From: a virus
DNA: 25,503 nucleotides
Direction: 5' to 3' (one strand)
IMG/VR virus record: IMGVR_UViG_3300005613_000377
Span: 1-25,503 of that record
Shown one piece after another: positions 6,071 through 11,724 of this stretch. Positions within the stretch are counted from its first letter, which is position 1. Each line of letters opens with the position of its first letter. The position numbers and the translations under genes are program-made. The notes under the pieces were generated by a model. That model was not told where the DNA came from, did no database searches, and worked only from the letters and a program-made list of their open reading frames with translations.

Positions 6071-7042
6071 ATGCCATTGACAGAGGACAAAATCAAACAA
6101 CAAGCAGCGCTGCAAAGCCTTACCGATGAGCAGGTGAAAGCAATTGCAACGCTCAGCGCAAACGATGAACAGCAGGTATTGAGCGAGGCGATAGCCAACA
6201 AAACCCGCGAAATGTGGGACAGGCTGGATGCTGACTTGAAAGAAGTGTTCGGCGTTGATAAGCCGCGTGAGGTGAAATCCTGGGAGCTGCTGAAACAGAC
6301 GCTTACTGAGGCAAAAGAGAAAGCAAGTAAAGCAAGCGAATACGAGCAGGCGCTAAATAAGCTGAAAGGCGAAAAAACGGTGCTTGAAGAGCAGCTCAAA
6401 AGCGGTGATAAATCCGGTATGCTGTCCGGCAGGATTGAAAAGTTGGAACAGCAGATCAAAGACCGCGACACGCAGTTGGCTGCCCTAAAAAGCCAAGTGC
6501 AGGAGAAAGAAAATGAGTACAAGCAGCAGATTGAACAGGAGCGCGATAAGCTTGACCGTTTCGAGTTTGAGCGCCACATTGATAGCGCCCTAGCAGGCGT
6601 AAAGTTCAAGGCTGAGATACCTGATACCATCCGCGAAACGTACATCAAGACAGCCAAAGAGCAGGTGCTGTCACAGTATAAGCGCGATTGGATTGAAAAA
6701 GACGGCAACCGCATCCCTATCTTCCGTGACGATCAGGGGAATATCGTCACCAACCCGAAGAACTTGCAGGAGCCGTATAAACCGCAGGAGTTATTCCTGC
6801 AACAGATTAAGGATGTACTTGCAGACGATGCCAAAGGAGGCACAGGCACGAAGACTAACGGCGAGGGCCGACAGGGCAAAAGTGTCGCCATTGCAGGTAC
6901 GCCACGCACAAAAAGCGAAGCCACAGACATGATCCGGCAAAGCCTGATGGCTGAGGGCATCGCTGCTGATAGCGACGAGTACCACGCCCGCATGAAGGAG
7001 GCTTACTCTGAAATGCAGGTAGACGACTTGCCGCTCCGATAA
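6071..7042 (+). CDS. Capsid scaffold protein (323 aa, coiled coil)
   Basis: The 323-residue protein is highly charged. Its long central coiled coil (about residues 75-170, with runs such as LKGEKTVLEEQLKSGDKSG and KLEQQIKDRDTQLAALKSQV) is followed by a less helical region and a C-terminal charged helix. Position directly before the major capsid gene and this composition are the hallmarks of GP20-like scaffolding proteins, which fill the procapsid, guide shell curvature and then leave. The C-terminal 60 residues (TPRTKSEATDMIRQSLMAEG onward) are the likely capsid-binding end, by analogy with other scaffolds. No separate protease gene is visible, so how the scaffold leaves is unclear. Confidence 0.82.
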   Translation: MPLTEDKIKQQAALQSLTDEQVKAIATLSANDEQQVLSEAIANKTREMWDRLDADLKEVFGVDKPREVKSWELLKQTLTEAKEKASKASEYEQALNKLKGEKTVLEEQLKSGDKSGMLSGRIEKLEQQIKDRDTQLAALKSQVQEKENEYKQQIEQERDKLDRFEFERHIDSALAGVKFKAEIPDTIRETYIKTAKEQVLSQYKRDWIEKDGNRIPIFRDDQGNIVTNPKNLQEPYKPQELFLQQIKDVLADDAKGGTGTKTNGEGRQGKSVAIAGTPRTKSEATDMIRQSLMAEGIAADSDEYHARMKEAYSEMQVDDLPLR

Positions 7043-7060
7043 CTTTATTTTTCACATTGA
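7027..7060 (+). promoter_or_regulatory. Weak promoter-like sequence before the capsid gene
   Basis: CTTG (7027-7030) and CACATTGA (7053-7060) are 22 bases apart. The stretch TTATTTTTCACATTGAG resembles the TTATTTGTACATTAAG sequence before terS. The spacing is off, and a start near 7066 would fall inside the stem-loop at 7061-7078, so capsid mRNA may instead come by read-through from the 2939 promoter. Confidence 0.25.
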
Positions 7061-7078
7061 GCGCGAACGAGCCAGCGC
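7061..7078 (+). promoter_or_regulatory. Leader stem-loop, copy 2
   Basis: GCGC (7061-7064) pairs with GCGC (7075-7078) around the loop GAACGAGCCA, identical to the loop at 2996-3005. It ends 19 bases before ATG 7098, against 18 in copy 1. Sequence outside the stem-loop is not conserved between the copies, so the repeat is confined to the hairpin itself. Confidence 0.6.
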
Positions 7079-7097
7079 AGTTCAAAATTAACAAACC

Positions 7098-8144
7098 ATG
7101 AGTTTAGTGAACACTCTGGCTCTTGAGTTCCGCGCCCAATCGCCAGAATTTGACAAAAACGAGTTCCGCGTTACCCGCGCAGGTGCTTTTGATACGTTCA
7201 AGCGCCAAAGCGATGCGCCATCTACCTGGCTGACTGCCGACCTGATTGAGAAGGTACGCCGCAGCTTCGGTAACACCGTCAAGCTGCCAGCTATCAACTA
7301 CAAGGACGTGACCATCCGCAGCACCCGCCCGCTGACGATTGCAGCCGATGAGAACACTTCTGCGCTGTACACCATCAGCTTTACGACTTTGGCGTATGGC
7401 TTCAAGATGTACCCGCAGCAGCATTTCAACAACGATGTGACTTACCAGCAGGACTTCAACAAGAAGTTCGAGGCGATGATCGTCAAGATGATGAGCACGC
7501 TCGAAGGGCTGGCCGTCACGCAGTTGGATGCGCAAAAAACGCAGGTGATTGGCGATGTGACAGGCGGGCACACCTTTGCAGGCAACGTAGTGAGCGAAAC
7601 CGCTGCCAGCCTAAAGGACAGCTATATCCTGTCTGACCTCGACCCGATGATGATGTCTAACGACTACTACGGCATGACGATGGACGTTATCGGCAACCCC
7701 GGATTCCACAGCATTATGCTCCGCATGGAAGGCTTCGGCGAGATGAACCAAGAGGACAAGACCTTACAGTTCATGAACAAGACGATGCACTTCACGAACG
7801 GCATCAGCAATGCAGCAGGCAAAAAAGCGACAGGCTTTGCCGTTGCTGACGGGCAGCTCGGTATCGTTACCCGTGTTGAACCTGACTCTCTGGCATCTAC
7901 ACGTCTGGCGGATGGGCATGAGTGGGGCACGGTGCTTGTGCCTGGACTGGACCTGACGTTCGGAACCTACTACTACGAAAACGCGGTGGACGCTTCCGGC
8001 CTTCACGCAGGCACTACCGGGCTGACGCGGACGTATGAGCAGGCCTTTGACTTCGCTATTGATATTGCGTTCCTTACGCCTTACAACAGCGATGCAACGA
8101 CCATCCCAACGCCGATCATCAAGTTCGACATCGCAACAAGCTAA
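7098..8144 (+). CDS. Major capsid protein (348 aa, HK97-type)
   Basis: The 348-residue protein follows the scaffold and has the composition of an HK97-fold coat protein: an N-terminal arm (residues 1-70), a P-domain-like region with a long helix (FNKKFEAMIVKMMSTLEGLAVTQLD, about 140-165), an A-domain with many Gly/Met turns (SNDYYGMTMDVIGNPGFHSI) and a C-terminal beta-rich segment ending in IPTPIIKFDIATS. It has no cleavable delta domain, in line with the separate scaffold. ATG 7098 lies 19 bases after the conserved stem-loop and has an A-rich leader without Shine-Dalgarno, as expected of strong Bacteroidota genes. A strong terminator follows at 8180-8216. Confidence 0.85.
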   Translation: MSLVNTLALEFRAQSPEFDKNEFRVTRAGAFDTFKRQSDAPSTWLTADLIEKVRRSFGNTVKLPAINYKDVTIRSTRPLTIAADENTSALYTISFTTLAYGFKMYPQQHFNNDVTYQQDFNKKFEAMIVKMMSTLEGLAVTQLDAQKTQVIGDVTGGHTFAGNVVSETAASLKDSYILSDLDPMMMSNDYYGMTMDVIGNPGFHSIMLRMEGFGEMNQEDKTLQFMNKTMHFTNGISNAAGKKATGFAVADGQLGIVTRVEPDSLASTRLADGHEWGTVLVPGLDLTFGTYYYENAVDASGLHAGTTGLTRTYEQAFDFAIDIAFLTPYNSDATTIPTPIIKFDIATS

Positions 8145-8179
8145 GCAAACCCGAAAGGGCGAGCATAGGTGAGTGTTCC

Positions 8180-8216
8180 GCTAGGTGTGTGGCAAAGGCT
8201 GCCACCTAGCCTTTTT
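8180..8216 (+). terminator. Rho-independent terminator after the major capsid gene
   Basis: GCTAGGTG (8180-8187) pairs perfectly with CACCTAGC (8203-8210), followed by CTTTTT. A competing inner stem GTGGCA (8189-8194) with TGCCAC (8200-8205) is possible. A small CCC-GAAA-GGG tetraloop hairpin lies at 8150-8159 between the stop codon and the terminator and may protect the 3' end of the mRNA. Confidence 0.8.
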
Positions 8217-8238
8217 CAACCTTTATAATTTTCAAGCC

Positions 8239-8691
8239 ATGAAAATCCATATTCTTATTATAGCCCTGCTTGCGATGACGGTATTTGGATGTCAGCAACC
8301 GCAGGCAGCACCAGCGCCTGAGCCTGAACAGGTAGGCGCTCAGTTTTCACCGCGCACAGTCCGCGCAATCACTGAGGACACCCTGGAAACATCTTCAAGC
8401 CTTGATACTGCCATTTTCGACCTCGGAAGCTACAGCATTGCAGTTGACTATGACGTGCAAGTTAATACGTCCGTAGAAACAGGCACAGGCAATTACACCT
8501 ACTACTTGCAAGCTGCACTCAACCCGAACGGCACAGAGTACGCCACGTTGCACACTGTAAGCAGCGCAAGCGATACAAGCCTGATTCATTCTGGGAATAT
8601 CAACGGCGGCAAAATCAGAGTGCTTGCCATTGCGCCTTCGAGCACGCAATTGACGACTATACGCCCGGTGATTAGTACCATCGCACAGTAG
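8239..8691 (+). CDS. Putative phage-encoded lipoprotein (150 aa)
   Basis: ATG 8239 opens a typical lipoprotein leader: MKIH, a hydrophobic run ILIIALLAMTVFG, then Cys19, followed by a Pro/Ala/Glu-rich linker (QQPQAAPAPEPEQVGAQF). Phe at -2 is unusual in a lipobox, so lipid attachment is likely but not certain. The rest is beta-rich (NYTYYLQAALNPNGTEYATL and later strands), like a small Ig or jelly-roll domain. An upstream in-frame start would put sequence before the signal peptide and is less likely. The gene is flanked by terminators at 8180-8216 and 8721-8747, so its expression is set apart from head and tail genes. Possible roles are a surface receptor-masking (superinfection-blocking) lipoprotein, or a capsid decoration protein with a misleading N-terminus. 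Confidence 0.65.
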   Translation: MKIHILIIALLAMTVFGCQQPQAAPAPEPEQVGAQFSPRTVRAITEDTLETSSSLDTAIFDLGSYSIAVDYDVQVNTSVETGTGNYTYYLQAALNPNGTEYATLHTVSSASDTSLIHSGNINGGKIRVLAIAPSSTQLTTIRPVISTIAQ

Positions 8692-8720
8692 CATCGTTGT
8701 TCATAGTTTTGGATAATTCT

Positions 8721-8747
8721 GCACCTGCCGTAACAGGCAGGTGCTTT
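8721..8747 (+). terminator. Strong hairpin, probable terminator after the lipoprotein gene
   Basis: GCACCTGCC (8721-8729) pairs perfectly with GGCAGGTGC (8736-8744) around a 6-base loop, followed by TTTC. The T-tract is short, so termination may be partial and allow read-through into the tail genes that start at 8761. Confidence 0.7.
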
Positions 8748-8760
8748 CAAAATAACAGGC

Positions 8761-9882
8761 ATGTACACAGCAAGCACACTAAAAACCGGGCTTATCGGGC
8801 TTATCGGCTGGCGGCAGAACCGTGACGCTGACGGCTTGCAGTTGCATGGCCTTACAAGCACAACAAGCGGGCTGTACTATAACGATGTGCACCCGCTCCT
8901 GACGTTCGACAACCTACTAAGCATCGCCCCTGACGTTGAGCTGTTAGGAGATAATGCAAGCGAACGAGCGCAAGCCTTCACAGATTGGCTGCAAGAAAAA
9001 ACAGAAGCAGGTATCATTAACGCGGTAACGGACTGGCTGGACCACAAACTGCCGATGCGCACAGCAAAAAACCTGTTAGAGCGCAGGCAGCTATGGCAGA
9101 CCGCAGCAGGGCAAGTGCACACAGATCAGAATTTTGGCAGGCTTGTAGGTATTGAATTAGTGCCGAAGCGTAGCCGTGACCTAGTACTGACTATTGAGCA
9201 GATAGGCGTACAGCTAACGCAAAACCAAAGCCTTGAAATCAAGCTATTCAGCAGCGATAAGACCGCAGCAGTTCAAACGGCGACTGTCAACTACACAGGC
9301 AATGGCGGCGTGCAATGGGAGGAAGTGAATTGGCAGGTCAGCGGCTACGGTGCGCATTATATTGTCTATCATCAGGACGACCTTACCGGGCAAAGCATTA
9401 ACGGCGCTTACGATTACTTTGAGCGCACAGCAATCTCGCAGCAAATCCCAGGTGCTAAGATGGTATTACCTTCGCCGTTCTCTGTTGATGCAGACGGCAG
9501 CGCACTGTGGGATATTAGCCGCAATGCGTACAACTACGACAGTAATCTTGGGCTGAACTTGCGCCTAAATATGCAATGCGATTACACGGATTTCATCTTA
9601 GATCAAAAGGAGCTTTTCAAAACTCTGATTAGCTTACATGTTGCTGCTGCGCTGCTTGGAGAGATGGCATACAACCCGAATGTGCGCATTAACCGAAATC
9701 AGGCGATAGCAGACAAATCGCAGATACTTTTTGAGTTGCATGGGGACAGTCAAGGCGCTCGCCCTATGGGCATCTTGCATAGGATAGAAAAAGCAAAGCA
9801 GGCGATCAGCGTTAACATGAATCAACTTGATAAGCATTGCCTGCCCTGCTTGCGGAGAGGGGTGAAGTACACTACGGTATGA
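8761..9882 (+). CDS. Connector-region structural protein, unknown family (373 aa)
   Basis: ATG 8761 opens a 373-residue protein with no signal peptide or catalytic motif. The N-terminal 60 residues (GLIGLIGWRQNRDADGLQLHG, then SGLYYNDVHPLLTFDNL) are followed by a helical part. A beta-rich domain (about 125-235: FGRLVGIELVPKRSRDLVL... through NYTGNGGVQWEEVNWQVSGY) comes next, then a helical C-terminus ending in DKHCLPCLRRGVKYTTV with a Cys-x2-Cys pair. It is the first gene after the head block and overlaps the tail-completion gene by 4 bases, so it is probably a head-tail connector or neck component. Its sandwich-like middle could be displayed on the virion. I do not recognise the family. Confidence 0.6.
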   Translation: MYTASTLKTGLIGLIGWRQNRDADGLQLHGLTSTTSGLYYNDVHPLLTFDNLLSIAPDVELLGDNASERAQAFTDWLQEKTEAGIINAVTDWLDHKLPMRTAKNLLERRQLWQTAAGQVHTDQNFGRLVGIELVPKRSRDLVLTIEQIGVQLTQNQSLEIKLFSSDKTAAVQTATVNYTGNGGVQWEEVNWQVSGYGAHYIVYHQDDLTGQSINGAYDYFERTAISQQIPGAKMVLPSPFSVDADGSALWDISRNAYNYDSNLGLNLRLNMQCDYTDFILDQKELFKTLISLHVAAALLGEMAYNPNVRINRNQAIADKSQILFELHGDSQGARPMGILHRIEKAKQAISVNMNQLDKHCLPCLRRGVKYTTV

Positions 9883-10319
9883 TAAAAAGCCTCGACGATA
9901 TCACGAAAGCCTTAGAGCGATGGCAGCGCGATGCTGACAAGCAGGTTATTGTCGTTGCTAAGACTGAGCAGCCTACGATTGAGCGCTTGAATACTGATGA
10001 GCAGATGTATAACAAAGGCGAGCGTGCAGATGGGGCAGCTATTACCCCACCTTATACCGCCTTCACAAAAGCCATCAAGTCGCAAACAGGGCAGCCTACT
10101 AACAGGGTGACGCTTAGAGATACAGGGGCTTTTCACCGATCAGTAGGCGTGCAGTGGCAGGCAACAGAATTTAAGCTTGTTGCTAATGACCCCAAAACGC
10201 CTGACCTTGTACGCAAGTATAGCCCGGCAATATTAGGTTTGTCTGATGATAGCCTGACAGTGCTTAACCGCCTATTGCTGCCGAAAATTCAAAACGCATT
10301 CAGAAAAGCAATACTATGA
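9879..10319 (+). CDS. Head-tail joining / tail completion protein (146 aa)
   Basis: Start ATG 9879 overlaps the previous stop (ATGA); a purine-rich GGAGAGGGGTGAAG lies 13-26 bases upstream. The product has an N-terminal helix (LDDITKALERWQRDADKQVI), a charged loop region (NKGERADGAAITPPYTAFTK), a strand pair RVTLRDTGAFHRSVGVQWQA and a C-terminal helix (VLNRLLLPKIQNAFRKAIL). The 'LRDTGAFHRSV' segment with flanking helices is typical of HK97 gp10-like tail completion proteins, which sit between the head-closure ring and tail terminator. Size and position agree. Assignment rests on pattern and synteny. Confidence 0.6.
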   Translation: MIKSLDDITKALERWQRDADKQVIVVAKTEQPTIERLNTDEQMYNKGERADGAAITPPYTAFTKAIKSQTGQPTNRVTLRDTGAFHRSVGVQWQATEFKLVANDPKTPDLVRKYSPAILGLSDDSLTVLNRLLLPKIQNAFRKAIL

Positions 10320-10894
10320 GCCGCCCAAGCAACTATCCTGCATATATACCCCAAACCCCTGCCTTGCTTGACAACGTAGCTATCGAGCTGCGCACAAAGC
10401 TGTTAGCGCACTTCGCCTGGCTGTCAAATGGCTACCTGATTGCAGAACGCAGGGTAAAGCGATACGATGACGGGCGCGACTTGCGCTTCCCGGCTGTACA
10501 GGTAGGCGACAAGGAGTACATCAACCTGCTGCCTGATGCACACTTGCAAAACCACAGCTATATCGAACGCGGAGGCAGCGATGCAATAGACTACCAGCGA
10601 GGGCGTTCACAGATGCAGACAGAGGCAGCAGTGGTTTTCTTCTTTGACTACCGCAAGGTGTACCCTACCGAATGGGGCAGCAGCACCGTAGAGCGCGTTA
10701 AGTCTGATGTGCTTGACTTCTTTGCGCAGACCGCCTTCAGCACTGCTCAGATTAAGCCTATCCGGTTCCATGACACCGCAGCAGGCATCTATCAGGATTA
10801 TGACTATTGGGAAATCGACAGCCAGTTCCTGATGAAGCCTTATGGTGCGCTGCGTGTCGACTTAGATATCCGCTACTTCCAAAACTGCCCTTAA
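10316..10894 (+). CDS. Probable tail terminator / neck protein (192 aa)
   Basis: The gene starts in the previous stop (ATGA) and ends overlapping the chaperone gene by one base (TAATG). The 192-residue product opens with an N-terminal helix (LLDNVAIELRTKLLAHFAWL) and then a beta-rich fold (RRVKRYDDGRDLRFPAVQVG; AAVVFFFDYRKVYP; GALRVDLDIRYFQNCP). Such an alpha/beta layout is usual for the tail terminator ring that ends tube growth in siphoviruses, and the slot directly before the chaperones fits. A tail tube identity is less likely because of the leading helix and the low Gly/Thr content. Confidence 0.5.
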   Translation: MSRPSNYPAYIPQTPALLDNVAIELRTKLLAHFAWLSNGYLIAERRVKRYDDGRDLRFPAVQVGDKEYINLLPDAHLQNHSYIERGGSDAIDYQRGRSQMQTEAAVVFFFDYRKVYPTEWGSSTVERVKSDVLDFFAQTAFSTAQIKPIRFHDTAAGIYQDYDYWEIDSQFLMKPYGALRVDLDIRYFQNCP

Positions 10895-11376
10895 TGCGCA
10901 CTATCAAAATCAACGGGCATGCCGTCAAGCTCCACGACAGCATTGAGACAATGCCTATCACTACCTTCCACCGCTTCAACCTTTACGCTGCAATAGATAG
11001 CGGCATAGGCGGCACTATTGAAGATGTAGACCGCCGCCTGCTGCGCGTAAGGCAGTTCATTAAGCACAACCAACAGGAGAACGCTGTAAAAGAGCTTGAC
11101 AACATGCGGCAGAGCATGGCGTTTGTGATCGAACACAGCAACCCTGAATTTCTTTCTTTTGCAGCGCTGATCCATAGTATTGACGGCAAAGAAGTGCAGG
11201 TCAATAATGAAGAAGATGCAAAAGAGGTATTGAGCAGGCTAAACAAAAAAGGGCTTACAGTAGGCGTTATCCGGCAGGCGCTCAATGATGTAAAAAAAAA
11301 CTTGACGATGAGATGGCTCTTTACTTTCCGCAACAAAAAGAGTCCGGCAAAGTCAAGCAGCAGTACAGCAGGCTAA
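10894..11376 (+). CDS. Tail assembly chaperone, short form (gpG-like, 160 aa)
   Basis: ATG 10894 overlaps the previous TAA. The helical, charged 160-residue protein sits two positions before the tape measure gene, exactly where gpG-type chaperones lie. Codons 134-136 read AAA AAA AAC after GTA, forming the slippery heptamer A AAA AAC, and the -1 frame opens right there and continues to 11654. In lambda-like tails the short form (G) coats the tape measure and a few percent of ribosomes shift to make G-T, which recruits tube subunits. Here the short form continues 24 residues past the shift site in frame 0 and ends in a Ser/Lys-rich tail (RNKKSPAKSSSSTAG). Confidence 0.7.
   Translation: MRTIKINGHAVKLHDSIETMPITTFHRFNLYAAIDSGIGGTIEDVDRRLLRVRQFIKHNQQENAVKELDNMRQSMAFVIEHSNPEFLSFAALIHSIDGKEVQVNNEEDAKEVLSRLNKKGLTVGVIRQALNDVKKNLTMRWLFTFRNKKSPAKSSSSTAG
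11292..11301 (+). promoter_or_regulatory. Slippery site for programmed -1 ribosomal frameshift
   Basis: Nine A residues (11292-11300) then C. In frame 0 this reads A AAA AAC (11295-11301), the X XXY YYZ form. After a -1 slip, reading resumes with CTT at 11301 and stays open to 11654, while the -1 frame is closed just upstream by TGA at 11286-11288. No clear downstream pseudoknot is seen; an SD-like GGCAGG at 11273-11278 could act as the upstream stimulator. Confidence 0.7.
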
Positions 11377-11654
11377 AAGAGCGTGCAGCGCTTATCCTTC
11401 AGGAGATAGCCGGGCAGCAGGTCGATAAGGCAAAAGTAGACTTCCTTGATGCTCAAATGTTGAGCACTACTGCACCGCAGCAGTATTGGGGGCCTAATGG
11501 CGTTGAAGCCAAAACGATAGTCAACTTTGAAGATATTTGCATAGGCTTATCACAGCATGTGCCGAAAGACCCTAAGACGATGACAGTGCTTGAGTTTTAC
11601 AGGGCCTTGGAGGCAGTGAAAAAGAAGGTCAAAGCGCAAGATCGCAAAAGGTAA
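11313..11654 (+). CDS. Tail assembly chaperone, frameshift extension (gpT-like)
   Basis: This frame overlaps the end of the gpG-like gene in the -1 register. It could be translated alone from ATG 11313 (113 residues). More likely it is made as a fusion: codons 10894-11301 joined to 11301-11654, giving about 253 residues. The extension contains charged helices (VKQQYSRLKERAALILQEIA), a Trp/Gly-rich turn (PQQYWGPNGVEAKT) and the ending MTVLEFYRALEAVKKKVKAQ, the type of C-terminal helix seen in gpT-like parts. Known role of such fusions: bridging tape measure and tail tube subunits during assembly. No Shine-Dalgarno precedes ATG 11313, which favours the fusion. Confidence 0.7.
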   Translation: MALYFPQQKESGKVKQQYSRLKERAALILQEIAGQQVDKAKVDFLDAQMLSTTAPQQYWGPNGVEAKTIVNFEDICIGLSQHVPKDPKTMTVLEFYRALEAVKKKVKAQDRKR

Positions 11655-11656
11655 CA

Positions 11657-11688
11657 TTTGCCGCAATCCTGAAATATTCGTACATTGC
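11657..11688 (+). promoter_or_regulatory. Candidate promoter for the tape measure and distal tail genes
   Basis: TTTG (11657-11660), 20 bases, then TACATTGC (11681-11688). The -33 box and spacing are perfect; the -7 box keeps TA and TT only. GAAATATTCGTACATT (11671-11686) matches 14 of 16 bases of the sequence before terS. The predicted start is near 11694. Confidence 0.5.
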
Positions 11689-11724
11689 AGCAACTCACCC
11701 ATGCTCGCCTATAACAACAGGCGA

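Noticed and set aside
8704-8711. TAGTTTTG, a perfect match to the Bacteroidota -7 box
   Set aside because: There is no TTTG or TTG about 20 bases upstream, and the expected start would fall just before a terminator hairpin.
8941-8980. GCGAACGAGCGCAAGCC as a third copy of the leader stem-loop
   Set aside because: It matches only GCGAACGAGC, lies within a coding region, and lacks both the full loop and the stem.
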